DNA of 64,000 nucleotides from Thiothrix sp. Lineage in GTDB: Bacteria; Pseudomonadota; Gammaproteobacteria; Thiotrichales; Thiotrichaceae. Location of the stretch: assembly GCA_008015155.1 (NCBI GenBank), contig SSFA01000012.1, positions 62,001 through 126,000 of the forward strand, read 5' to 3'. Each line of letters begins with the position of its first letter. Within the stretch, counting starts at the first letter, position 1. The notes beneath the pieces were generated by a model. The model did no database searches. It was not told the DNA's origin and saw only the letters and a program-made list of their open reading frames with translations. Below, in pieces: positions 30,312 to 39,025 of the stretch. The position numbers were made by a program, and so were the translations under genes.

Positions 30312-30503
30312 ATGAGTCTTTCTTAACTGCCAAACTATACAGCCCGTCCAATGGGGTAGCACATCGCCCCCAACTGAACACCATCCGTTCTGGTAATGCT
30401 CACAGGTTCTACAAGGTTGCTGTGTCGGGTTCAGTGCGGCTTTTTGCTTACTAGACACAAGGTTTTGTTGAGTGCTCAGGGTTTTGCGTGATTGATCAGT
30501 CAT
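30285..30503 (-). CDS. Small Cys-rich protein (putative metal-binding)
   Basis: 72 aa, CRTCEHYQNGWCSV...TGC; N-terminus MTDQSRKTLS parallels MNDQPRKTLS of the next ORF. Confidence 0.55.
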   Translation of the reverse strand: MTDQSRKTLSTQQNLVSSKQKAALNPTQQPCRTCEHYQNGWCSVGGDVLPHWTGCIVWQLRKTHSTRYEGNR

Positions 30504-30532
30504 GCTTAACGGCTACCTTCATACGTTGTGCT
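30474..30532. repeat. 59-nt duplicated leader, copy 2
   Basis: 53/59 identical to 30253-30311. Confidence 0.85.
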
Positions 30533-30651
30533 CAGTTTAGCAGAACTCAATACGGGAAAATCCCGTATTTGAACCACTCCTACCAAAGTGAGAAAAACTC
30601 ACTTCGTTGAATACCCCAAATGTGGGGGATTTGACTGGCTGTAAAAAGCTG

Positions 30652-30942
30652 TTATTTCTCAGAACCACCTGCATTCAACCGCTTAAAATACTCTTCAGCC
30701 GTCAGTGGATTTCCCTGTTTGTCTCGAAATAAATGAACACTGGGTTTATTGACTAACATAATGATAGTCCAGCCATTAATATCCACCGTGCTATTCGGAT
30801 TGATAGCTGTGCTTTTAGGTATTGTTAGACAAGAGCGCTGAATCCTTCGCTGACGTAACAGCCAAGCCGCTCGCATTCGCCTTAGCCAAAACCAATACTT
30901 CGGGATTCGCCATCCTTGATTAGACCTCATTGTCTTAGTCAC
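30652..30942 (-). CDS. Small basic hypothetical protein
   Basis: 96 aa, MTKTMRSNQGWRIPKYWFWLRRMRAAWLLRQRR... Confidence 0.4.
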   Translation of the reverse strand: MTKTMRSNQGWRIPKYWFWLRRMRAAWLLRQRRIQRSCLTIPKSTAINPNSTVDINGWTIIMLVNKPSVHLFRDKQGNPLTAEEYFKRLNAGGSEK

Positions 30943-31367
30943 TAAAGTACCTCTTATTGTGGTTGACTATCTCTCAGGGTGAATAAGTGGGTGTGGCTCA
31001 CTTACTTAAATCTATTGCCTATTATCGTTACCCAGCGTTACTCCCCACCAAGAACTCCCTGCAATGCCGCTGGCGTTTACTTGGATACCTGATCTATGAG
31101 GCTATAAGTGACCACCCAGCCCCTACTTCATGGTGTCAATACAGACAACAACGGGTTTGCATTTTATGCAGACGTACCCCAACCCTTCTGATAGTCCAGA
31201 CAGAGAGATGTTTTTACGCTTTCTTTAGTAATACCACAAAAAAGGTTAATTAAAAATCTCAGCCAATAAAGCACTTTGTATAACTTGACCTAAGCTAGAC
31301 ATTCTTGAAAACAAGGGCAAGTTGTCTAAGTTGTCCAACTAGGCATAACTAGCTTCATTAAGCTATT

Positions 31368-31430
31368 CAGGGTGGACAACTTGGACAAGTTGGACAACTT
31401 TCTCAGTGTGTGTACCTTGGTCAAGTTGTT
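31368..31430. repeat. 63-bp direct repeat, copy A, containing three iteron-like 9-mers
   Basis: CAGG(GTGGACAAC)(TTGGACAAG)(TTGGACAAC)TTTCTCAGTGTGTGTACCTTGGTCAAGTTGTT; 62/63 identical to copy B. Confidence 0.9.
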
Positions 31431-31672
31431 AAAGCATCTCTATTCATCACCGCTAATTGCACGGCTGTGATACGTTCAAGCCCTCCCTCATACTCGATTA
31501 AAGCGGCTCGCTCCTCAATAGCCTCTAAACTATCTTCAGATAGATTCAGATCTACCTTGGTACTCAGTAGTGTGATTAGCATCATTTTATGATATTGGAA
31601 GCCTTCCAACAGGTCAGCAGTGACGATGCCCCTAGCTGCTTTGACTTGCAGGCGGTCGCCAATGACCGCCAA
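31421..31672 (-). CDS. Small hypothetical ORF (TTG start) lying between the two 63-bp repeats
   Basis: 83 aa open frame, stop inside repeat copy A. Confidence 0.35.
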   Translation of the reverse strand: MAVIGDRLQVKAARGIVTADLLEGFQYHKMMLITLLSTKVDLNLSEDSLEAIEERAALIEYEGGLERITAVQLAVMNRDALTT

Positions 31673-31716
31673 GCAAATACTCAGCCGCTGGCACTAATGC
31701 ACCAGCTCAGCTAAGG

Positions 31717-32874
31717 TCATAACTCAAACTCTTCAATCTGATTTTCTAGCTCAGGGTGGACAACTTGGACAAGTTGGACAACTTTCTCCGTGTGTGTACC
31801 TTGGTCAAGTTGTTGAGGAAAAAACCATTCCGTCTTAGCATCACCGCGCCTTTTTCGGTGGAGAATACCTAAAATTTTCTTAGCACGGCGTAAAGCTTTG
31901 TCACTTAAGCCTAAATTATCGGCCTCTTCGTCAATATCTGCCTTCAAACGTGCACCCGTGGCTAGATACCGCTTCAAAAATGCCTCAGCTTCTCCCTGTA
32001 CGCTCGTCAGATCATTAGTTTTTTCTGGTTTAATAAAGGCTTGTAGGTCATCCCCTTGAAGTTTTTCACCCCAAATAATGCCAGCGGTTTTTATGATTAG
32101 TTGATGGTCTGGAAAAACCGCCTCCTTGCTTTCAATTTCATAAAGAAACCCTTCTTCGGCCTCGGATAGATTAGTGTCCCCTTTGAAAAATACCCGCTCC
32201 CCTTCGGCATTGGGTGGTTTGATGGCATACCAAATCATACGAGCGACTTGTAGAAAAGCAGAACTACCTATAATTCGCTCGCCCAAATTACCAGCCTCCC
32301 CCACTGACTTTCTAAAGTGTGTAATCCCTAACACGGCCATCCCATAGCGCTGAGCGATCTCAATCACAGGCGCAAGTGACATCCTCACCTCTAAAGCATT
32401 GTTCATATCTTTAGAGACACTAACGATAGGATCAATAATTAATAAGGCAGGCTTTTTGGGCATTTGCTCAATAGACTGAATTAAGAGCGGCATATCGACT
32501 GAAGGATTAAACGGCTGGTGCTGATTAGCACTCACCGTGTTGCCGACAAAATAGAAGTTGGATTCTTTTCCACCGGCTGCCACAAAACGCGGCTTGATGG
32601 TATCGTCTAAATCATCCTCACTTGTCCAAAAAATCACAGGGCTTTGCTCGGCCTTAGTCCCATCTGGAAATAAGCCACCACTAGTCACAGTCGCCGCTAT
32701 ATCGAGCGCTAACAAAGTTTTACCTGTTTTGGGTGCACCCACTAACAAGGTTAATTTATGCTTAGGTAGGTACTCATTCCACACCCACTCGACGGGTCTA
32801 GGTACAACAGATGTGCAATTAATTAACTTTACATGGTCGACCACCGGATTCATTGCATATTCTTTCATGGGCAT
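31717..32874 (-). CDS. RepA-like AAA_25 helicase/ATPase
   Basis: LTLLVGAPKTGKTLLALDIA Walker A, ALLIIDPIVSV Walker B. Confidence 0.88.
   Translation of the reverse strand: MPMKEYAMNPVVDHVKLINCTSVVPRPVEWVWNEYLPKHKLTLLVGAPKTGKTLLALDIAATVTSGGLFPDGTKAEQSPVIFWTSEDDLDDTIKPRFVAAGGKESNFYFVGNTVSANQHQPFNPSVDMPLLIQSIEQMPKKPALLIIDPIVSVSKDMNNALEVRMSLAPVIEIAQRYGMAVLGITHFRKSVGEAGNLGERIIGSSAFLQVARMIWYAIKPPNAEGERVFFKGDTNLSEAEEGFLYEIESKEAVFPDHQLIIKTAGIIWGEKLQGDDLQAFIKPEKTNDLTSVQGEAEAFLKRYLATGARLKADIDEEADNLGLSDKALRRAKKILGILHRKRRGDAKTEWFFPQQLDQGTHTEKVVQLVQVVHPELENQIEEFEL
31752..31814. repeat. 63-bp direct repeat, copy B, inside the 3' end of the helicase gene
   Basis: 62/63 identical to copy A. Confidence 0.9.
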
Positions 32875-33845
32875 ACTCCACCAGACTCTATAAACCAGTC
32901 ATTCCAATCTGTACCTTGGGAGTCGTGGGCGAACTCAGGCAACAGTACCCAACCTGAGACCATCCGCGCTGCTTGTTCGGCTTTGTCTTTGCCAATATTT
33001 CCTACTGAGTTATAGCGGTCATTATCCGCTGCAAACACGAGTCGTGCGGTTGGATAAGCCTGACGCAGTGCCAAACCTACAGGGAGCAAATTCCCTGCAT
33101 TCATGGCGGCAACCGTGGCGCTTTGTTTCCACTGGTACACGGTGCAGGCGGTGGCTAACCCTTCACAGATATAAATAGTGGTGCTTTGCTCCAAGTCACC
33201 CAAGGTATGAAATACACCTTTAGTACGCCCACCGGATAAGAAGAACTTGCCGCCATCGGGTTTGATAAATTGCAGTGAATGCAATACGCCCTCACTATCG
33301 CGTAGTTCGGCTAAGACGCTGCCCTTGTAGACCTTCAACGTTTGCGCCGGAATCTGCTTGCGCATTAAGTAGGGATGATTCGGTTCAGCCGATACAGCTT
33401 GCGCCAAAATAGTACGTGCTTTGATAGCGGCCTGTGCTTGTGCTTGCTGTGTTTCGGTTTGGCGTTGTAGGCGGGCTTGATGGTATTGTTGCTTAAGTGC
33501 CTCACGTTCTGAATCATTGAGTTGTTTGCTAGGCTTCGCGCACCATGTATAAGACTCTCCCGTTTTCCACGAACCCACCCCACCCGCTGCCACCGGGTAG
33601 CTAAAGTATGAATAAAAACCATTTAGAGACCCGCGTTTATCACCCTCTACGTAAAAACGATGAATTTTGCCATCAGCCTCAACCACAGGAATGATCAGGC
33701 CACGGCTAGCCGCAAAGTCTTTAAAAGCTTCCACAGCCGCATAATTGCTTGTAAAATCAGGCTTCGATGTTTGAATATACTGTTTTTTAGAGCCGCCCCC
33801 ATCAGGCGGCTTTTTTGTGGGGTCACTCCCTTTCTTAAGAACCAT
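32865..33845 (-). CDS. Toprim-domain primase-like protein
   Basis: IYICEGLATACTVYQ, RLVFAADND Toprim motifs; start placed at MVLKKGSD (track start 33878). Confidence 0.82.
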   Translation of the reverse strand: MVLKKGSDPTKKPPDGGGSKKQYIQTSKPDFTSNYAAVEAFKDFAASRGLIIPVVEADGKIHRFYVEGDKRGSLNGFYSYFSYPVAAGGVGSWKTGESYTWCAKPSKQLNDSEREALKQQYHQARLQRQTETQQAQAQAAIKARTILAQAVSAEPNHPYLMRKQIPAQTLKVYKGSVLAELRDSEGVLHSLQFIKPDGGKFFLSGGRTKGVFHTLGDLEQSTTIYICEGLATACTVYQWKQSATVAAMNAGNLLPVGLALRQAYPTARLVFAADNDRYNSVGNIGKDKAEQAARMVSGWVLLPEFAHDSQGTDWNDWFIESGGVCP

Positions 33846-34075
33846 TATTGTGCACCCTGCTTGCACTGCTCCAGCCAACTATTGACAGCATTCAGCGACC
33901 ATGCTCGCGCACGAATACCGATAGAAAACCCCGCCGGAAAACGCCCAGCTTTGATTTCTCGATAAATAGAGGTTTTGGATTTGCCCGTTAGTTGAACCAC
34001 TTCGGGCAATTTGACTGCACGATCTTGAGCGGATAGTGCGGGGATGGTTTGACTTGCTTTGCTTTGATTCGCCAT
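33845..34075 (-). CDS. AlpA-family regulator/excisionase-like protein
   Basis: KLPEVVQLTGKSKTSIYREIKAGRFPAGFSIGIRARAWSLNAVNSWLE. Confidence 0.9.
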   Translation of the reverse strand: MANQSKASQTIPALSAQDRAVKLPEVVQLTGKSKTSIYREIKAGRFPAGFSIGIRARAWSLNAVNSWLEQCKQGAQ

Positions 34076-34168
34076 TGTTGTGTACTCCGTGGTACTTCGT
34101 TTTCAATGGCTTTGGATTTAATGACAACTACATCATGGGGGTGCAATGGGGGGGGAGAAATATTTTTG

Positions 34169-34897
34169 TTATTTTTTTAATGTTCTCCGATCAATGCCTC
34201 GAACTTTTGGGTCTCTTTCTCTGCATCTATCCCTAAAAATATTTTTAGTCATACCAACTTTTATTGCGGCAGCTTCGTAAGCTTGAATAACCTCATCAGG
34301 GAGCGGTTTAGCAGTATCTATTTTATGCTGTGCTTCATAATCCCTCATCCACTCATGCTGTTCTGTTGGTTTTCCTTTTAAATCTAAAGATTGCTCCCTT
34401 AGCGGGAATAAAACTGCCCTATCTATTTTGCCTTCTAAATCCTCACGCAACAAATACAAGGATTCAATCGAAAGCCTATAGCTTCCGCCTACTTTGAAGT
34501 GATTCGGATATGACTTAATTACACGTGAGTCTAGCCCATATTCTTTGGCAACATCCTGTTCAGAGGCCAGCCTAAACAACTCACCATCAACAATAAAATC
34601 ACTCCACTCTAGTTCCTCACCACCAGAACCTATCAATCGCTCAATACATTCATCTGTTAAAAAGAACCAGCCTCCAGCTCCAGATTCTTCATCATAGACC
34701 CACTGTCCTTCCCGCCACCAATAACCTATTTGACCATTGCCAGCATCGCCAATTGCACGAACTGCAACCTTCGCCCCGACCCGAATCAACTCCTTAAGGG
34801 ACAAACACAAATCAGGTTCATCACCTAAGTCGTCCGCTTGGAGTTTTGCAAACTTAGTCAGACTTAAAAAATCTTTACGCTCGTAGACAGGCATCAA
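34169..34897 (-). CDS. Hypothetical protein of the island
   Basis: 242 aa open frame upstream of alpA in the same orientation. Confidence 0.6.
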   Translation of the reverse strand: MMPVYERKDFLSLTKFAKLQADDLGDEPDLCLSLKELIRVGAKVAVRAIGDAGNGQIGYWWREGQWVYDEESGAGGWFFLTDECIERLIGSGGEELEWSDFIVDGELFRLASEQDVAKEYGLDSRVIKSYPNHFKVGGSYRLSIESLYLLREDLEGKIDRAVLFPLREQSLDLKGKPTEQHEWMRDYEAQHKIDTAKPLPDEVIQAYEAAAIKVGMTKNIFRDRCRERDPKVRGIDRRTLKK

Positions 34898-35168
34898 TAC
34901 CCCCCTTCACAGTGTAACCTCCAAAGAAAATCAGCGCCAAGCGGGTTGAAGGTTTCCCGCTGTTTAGTGATCAGCTTAGGCGCTGTAGTGACATTATAAC
35001 TTAACGTTTTCCTTTCATCTGATTGGCTTTAGATTCATCATTAGCAGATAGAAAGATTGTCTTTCATAGGGGTAGATTAAAAAATGTTGGTACTTTTGTT
35101 GGTATCTTCATTGTTTAGTCTGTATTTTATGTTGTTACATCAATAGTTTATTCAATATTATTGATAGA

Positions 35169-35187
35169 CACCGTACCACCATCTATT
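35169..35187. repeat. Putative attR: degraded copy of the tRNA-Met 3' end
   Basis: CACCGTACCACCATCTATT vs 14198-14217 CACCGTAGCCACCATCCATT. Confidence 0.6.
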
Positions 35188-35188
35188 C

Positions 35189-35221
35189 AAAGCCCTTGCA
35201 GATTAGTTCTGCAGGGGCTTT
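35189..35221 (+). terminator. Terminator-like hairpin, probably the original tRNA-Met terminator
   Basis: AAAGCCCTTGCAG-attagtt-CTGCAGGGGCTTT plus T-run; resembles the hairpin at 14244-14279. Confidence 0.65.
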
Positions 35222-35236
35222 TTACTATGCGCAACC

Positions 35237-36148
35237 ATGACGCTCATTCTTAGCACTATTTCGCCTATTTTTATTTTATTACTGCTTGGCTATTTAGCTA
35301 AACGTACTAACTTCTTACCAGCTGATTTTTGGCCTTCGGTAGAAAAGGTATCTTATTATATTCTGCTGCCAGCACTCTTGATTCTTAATCTGAGTCAGGC
35401 GCAAATTCATTGGTCTGAAACGAGTCGCTTAATAGTAGGGATTATCTTAGTGCCTGTGCTAGCAGGCTTAGTCAGCTGGCCCTTTAAGCTAGGCCTAAAC
35501 TTAACTGCCGCAGATTACACTTCATTTTTTCAAGCGGTGGTACGTTTCAGTACCTATATAGGCTTGGCACTGTCTACGGTTTTTCCACCACCAGCACCCA
35601 CTTTAGGTGCTTTGGTCTTAGCTGTGATGATTCCGGTCGTAAATATTTTATGTGTCCTGATCTTTTCGCTGTATATACAAAAGCAGCTAAGACTAAGTGC
35701 TTTATGTAAATCCTTGTCGACTAATCCTTTATTAGTAGCCTGTGTGCTTGGCATTCTATTAAATCTCTCGCCTTGGAAGTTACCAAGCATTGTGCTGGAT
35801 GTATTTAAGCAATTAGGACAAATGGCACTACCTGCAGGTTTATTAGCCGTAGGCGCGGGTCTTAACTTCGCGGCTTTAAAAGGTCTTCATGCCCCGTTCT
35901 TTTGGAGTTCAGCCTTAAAGTTGTTAGTCGTGCCTGCGTTGGCTTATGGCATAGCCTTAAGCTTGGGATTAGATGCAACTTCAAGTGCTATCTTAGTGAT
36001 TTTTGCAGCCTTACCCACCGCACCATCTGCCTATATCTTAGCTCGTCAACTCGGTGGTAATGCTGAATTGATGGCTGGGATGATTACTGGACAAACCTTA
36101 CTGTCTCTACTGACCTTGCCACTGATTTTGTCTTTATTGCTGCATTGA
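35237..36148 (+). CDS. AEC family transporter
   Basis: Ten-TM-like auxin-efflux-carrier pattern; ALPTAPSAYILARQLGGNAELMAGMITGQTLLS. Confidence 0.9.
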   Translation: MTLILSTISPIFILLLLGYLAKRTNFLPADFWPSVEKVSYYILLPALLILNLSQAQIHWSETSRLIVGIILVPVLAGLVSWPFKLGLNLTAADYTSFFQAVVRFSTYIGLALSTVFPPPAPTLGALVLAVMIPVVNILCVLIFSLYIQKQLRLSALCKSLSTNPLLVACVLGILLNLSPWKLPSIVLDVFKQLGQMALPAGLLAVGAGLNFAALKGLHAPFFWSSALKLLVVPALAYGIALSLGLDATSSAILVIFAALPTAPSAYILARQLGGNAELMAGMITGQTLLSLLTLPLILSLLLH

Positions 36149-36250
36149 AGCAAAAAAAACCGCTATAACCCATCTAGTCACGTGAATTATCGCTGAATTC
36201 ATATTATGATTCGGCTCTTTTCTTTATAAATCCTTAATCAGGAGTTAAGT

Positions 36251-37945
36251 GTGGAACTGACTGGTGCCGAGATATTCGTTGAGTGTCTAAAGGCAGAAGG
36301 GGTTGAAACCATTTTCGGTTATCCGGGTGGGGCAGTGTTACATATTTATGACGCGCTCTACAAAGAAGCCGAGCATGTCAACCATATTCTGGTCCGACAC
36401 GAACAAGCAGCTGTGCATGCAGCTGAAGGCTATGCTAAGGCTACTAATAGACCTGGTGTGGTGTTAGTCACTTCAGGCCCTGGCGCAACCAATGCGGTCA
36501 CCGGGATTGCCGATGCGTACATGGACTCCGTACCGCTGGTAGTGTTTACAGGGCAAGTTCCACGCCATTTAATCGGCAATGATGCTTTCCAAGAAGTGGA
36601 TATCGTTGGGATTACGCGTCCCTGCGTGAAGCATAATTTCTTAGTGACTGATGTTAAGGACTTAGCTGCAACAGTTAAGAAAGCCTTTTATATTGCCAGT
36701 ACGGGTCGTCCAGGGCCAGTGCTAGTGGATATTCCAAAGGATATTACCGCAGCTCGTTGTGAGTTTGAGTATCCAAAAGAAATCAGTATTCGCTCTTATA
36801 ATCCTACGGTTAAAGGCAATAAGCGCCAAATTCGGCGTGCTATTGATTTAATGTTGGAATGCCAGCGTCCGATCCTTTATACCGGTGGTGGCGTAGTTTT
36901 ATCCGGTGGAGCTGCTGAGCTAACTCAATTAGCACGCGCCTTAAAGTTTCCAGTTACGAATACTTTAATGGGCTTAGGTGCTTATCCTGCAACTGATCCT
37001 CTATTTGTCGGTATGCTTGGCATGCACGGGACTTATGAAGCCAATCATGCGATGCACCAGTCGGATTTAGTCATTGCCATTGGCGCACGCTTTGATGACC
37101 GGGTAACAGGCAATATCGAGAAATTCTGCCCGCACGCGAAAATCATCCACGTTGATATCGACCCAGCTTCTATTTCGAAAAATGTGAAGGTCGATATTCC
37201 GATTGTAGGTGATGTAAAACATGTCTTGCGGGATTTGCTAGACGAATTGCACTCACGTAAAGATTGGCAAACAGCCGATATCAGTGCTTGGTGGGCACAA
37301 ATCAATGAGTGGCGCAAGGCAGATTGTCTTAAATATGAACAAGATAATGAGTCGATTCGCTCGCAGTTTGTAGTGGAAAAACTCTGGGAAGTCACAGGCG
37401 GTGATGCTTATGTCACCTCTGATGTAGGCCAACACCAGATGTGGGCTGCCCAATTCTACAAGTTTGATAAGCCTAATCGTTGGATTAATTCCGGTGGCTT
37501 AGGGACGATGGGCTTTGGTTTGCCTGCTGCGATGGGCGTGCAAATTGCTTATCCGGATGCCACGGTGGCCTGTATTACCGGTGATGGCAGTATTCAAATG
37601 AATATCCAAGAGCTATCGACCTGTATGCAATATCAATTGCCGATTAAGGTTATCACTCTGAATAATGGCTATTTAGGGATGGTAAGGCAGTGGCAAGAGT
37701 TCTTCTATCAGAAGCGTTATTCGATGTCCTATATGGATGCTTTGCCTGATTTCGTCAAATTGGCTGAAGCGTATGGCCATGTGGGTATGCGTATTGAGCG
37801 GCCTGGCGATGTCGAAGGGGCATTGAAAGAAGCGATGGCAATGAAGAATCGTTTAGTGTTTATGGATTTCATTACTAAGCGTGAAAGCAATGTTTATCCG
37901 ATGGTTCCAGCCAATGCTGGTCACAATGAAATGATCTTGGTGTAA
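36251..37945 (+). CDS. ilvI: Acetolactate synthase large subunit (GTG start)
   Basis: ThDP-binding pattern, FGYPGGAVLHIYDAL, GDGSIQMNIQEL; followed by small subunit. Confidence 0.96.
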   Translation: MELTGAEIFVECLKAEGVETIFGYPGGAVLHIYDALYKEAEHVNHILVRHEQAAVHAAEGYAKATNRPGVVLVTSGPGATNAVTGIADAYMDSVPLVVFTGQVPRHLIGNDAFQEVDIVGITRPCVKHNFLVTDVKDLAATVKKAFYIASTGRPGPVLVDIPKDITAARCEFEYPKEISIRSYNPTVKGNKRQIRRAIDLMLECQRPILYTGGGVVLSGGAAELTQLARALKFPVTNTLMGLGAYPATDPLFVGMLGMHGTYEANHAMHQSDLVIAIGARFDDRVTGNIEKFCPHAKIIHVDIDPASISKNVKVDIPIVGDVKHVLRDLLDELHSRKDWQTADISAWWAQINEWRKADCLKYEQDNESIRSQFVVEKLWEVTGGDAYVTSDVGQHQMWAAQFYKFDKPNRWINSGGLGTMGFGLPAAMGVQIAYPDATVACITGDGSIQMNIQELSTCMQYQLPIKVITLNNGYLGMVRQWQEFFYQKRYSMSYMDALPDFVKLAEAYGHVGMRIERPGDVEGALKEAMAMKNRLVFMDFITKRESNVYPMVPANAGHNEMILV

Positions 37946-37948
37946 GCG

Positions 37949-38455
37949 ATGAGTGACGAAACACGGCATGTAATTTCCATTTTAATGGAAAACGAAGCAG
38001 GTGCCTTGTCGCGGGTATCTGGCTTATTCTCAGCACGCGGCTATAACATTGAATCGCTGACCGTAGCACCCACTGAGGACGCTACTTTATCACGTTTGAC
38101 TTTGGTCACTTTGTGCAGTGAAGAAATCGTTGAGCAAATCATGAAGCAACTCCATAAACTGGTTGATGTGGTGAAGCTGATGGATTTAAACGATTATCCG
38201 CACATTGAGCGTGAGATGATGCTGGTCAAAGTCGATGTGCAAAAGCATGGCTCTTGTGATCAAGTGAAGCGCTTAACGGATATTTTCCGCGCCCGCATTA
38301 TTGATGTCAGTGATAAAACTTATACAATTGAAGTGACCGGCAATCGCTCTAAGCTCGATGCCTTCTTACAAGCCTTGAGTGAAGCGCGGATTATGGAAGT
38401 GGTACGCTCTGGTAGTATGGGGATAGCACGTGGTTCTAGTGCTTTAACTGTTTAA
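37949..38455 (+). CDS. ilvN: Acetolactate synthase small subunit
   Basis: ACT domain HVISILMENEAGALSRVSGLFSARGYNIESLTV. Confidence 0.96.
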   Translation: MSDETRHVISILMENEAGALSRVSGLFSARGYNIESLTVAPTEDATLSRLTLVTLCSEEIVEQIMKQLHKLVDVVKLMDLNDYPHIEREMMLVKVDVQKHGSCDQVKRLTDIFRARIIDVSDKTYTIEVTGNRSKLDAFLQALSEARIMEVVRSGSMGIARGSSALTV

Positions 38456-38518
38456 ATAGTTTCTAAAGATTGCTTGAAGTAAATAGGGGATAGTGTGAAC
38501 TGTCCCTTTTTTTATTGT

Positions 38519-39025
38519 TTAAACACGCAATTTAAAAATCGGCTGATTATCCTCGTCTAGCAAATCCTGCTGTATGAGCCACAGCCGCGCATCTTCTGCA
38601 TCCTCTTCAAACCAAGCTTGTGCAGAACCTAAACGAAAGGTATAGCCCCAACGATCCATATCTAATAGAGCACCTGCTTTGCCAAAGCTGGGGAATTGTT
38701 CAGCTAGGATAATCTGCAAATAACATACTGCATCTTCTTCTGAAGTTTCGCCGCCCGCATCGGTATGCAGTTGCGCTCGACGAACTTCATCCATACAGAT
38801 GACATGGCAGGTTTCATGCAAGAAAGAGTGCATTGGTGTATCAGGGCGTATATAAATAGTTCGTCCAATCATCCCCGCTTCTGATTCACCCCAATAGCTG
38901 CCGGGAATGCTCGCTTGCGGCTCTACTAGACACAAGCTTAGTCCATACTGTGTTAACAGTTGCTGTAAAGCTTGAACAGGCAATTCAGCAACCGTCATCA
39001 CGGGTTCACTGACGTTTACAACCAA
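38519..39025 (-). CDS. Hypothetical protein with metallopeptidase-like HExxH motif
   Basis: HSFLHETCHVICMDE. Confidence 0.65.
   Translation of the reverse strand: MVVNVSEPVMTVAELPVQALQQLLTQYGLSLCLVEPQASIPGSYWGESEAGMIGRTIYIRPDTPMHSFLHETCHVICMDEVRRAQLHTDAGGETSEEDAVCYLQIILAEQFPSFGKAGALLDMDRWGYTFRLGSAQAWFEEDAEDARLWLIQQDLLDEDNQPIFKLRV

Larger units (their letters stand above)
14212..35187. mobile_element. Putative tRNA-Met-integrated genomic island/IME
   Basis: Integrase directly after an intact tRNA; degraded copy of the tRNA 3' end at 35169-35187 (CACCGTACCACCATCTATT vs CACCGTAGCCACCATCCATT); AlpA regulator, replication and R-M genes inside; backbone genes on both sides. Confidence 0.8.

Noticed and set aside
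30987-31253. 88-aa + ORF in the gap before the iteron cluster
   Set aside because: No recognisable motif or RBS and opposite to the surrounding operon; left uncalled
34148-34155. Run of eight G as a phase-variable tract
   Set aside because: Lies in the gap between alpA and the 242-aa gene, not in a coding frame or clear promoter spacer; evidence too weak
14212-35187. Complete prophage or filamentous phage
   Set aside because: No capsid, portal, terminase, tail, Zot-like or coat genes recognised; only integrase and replication genes
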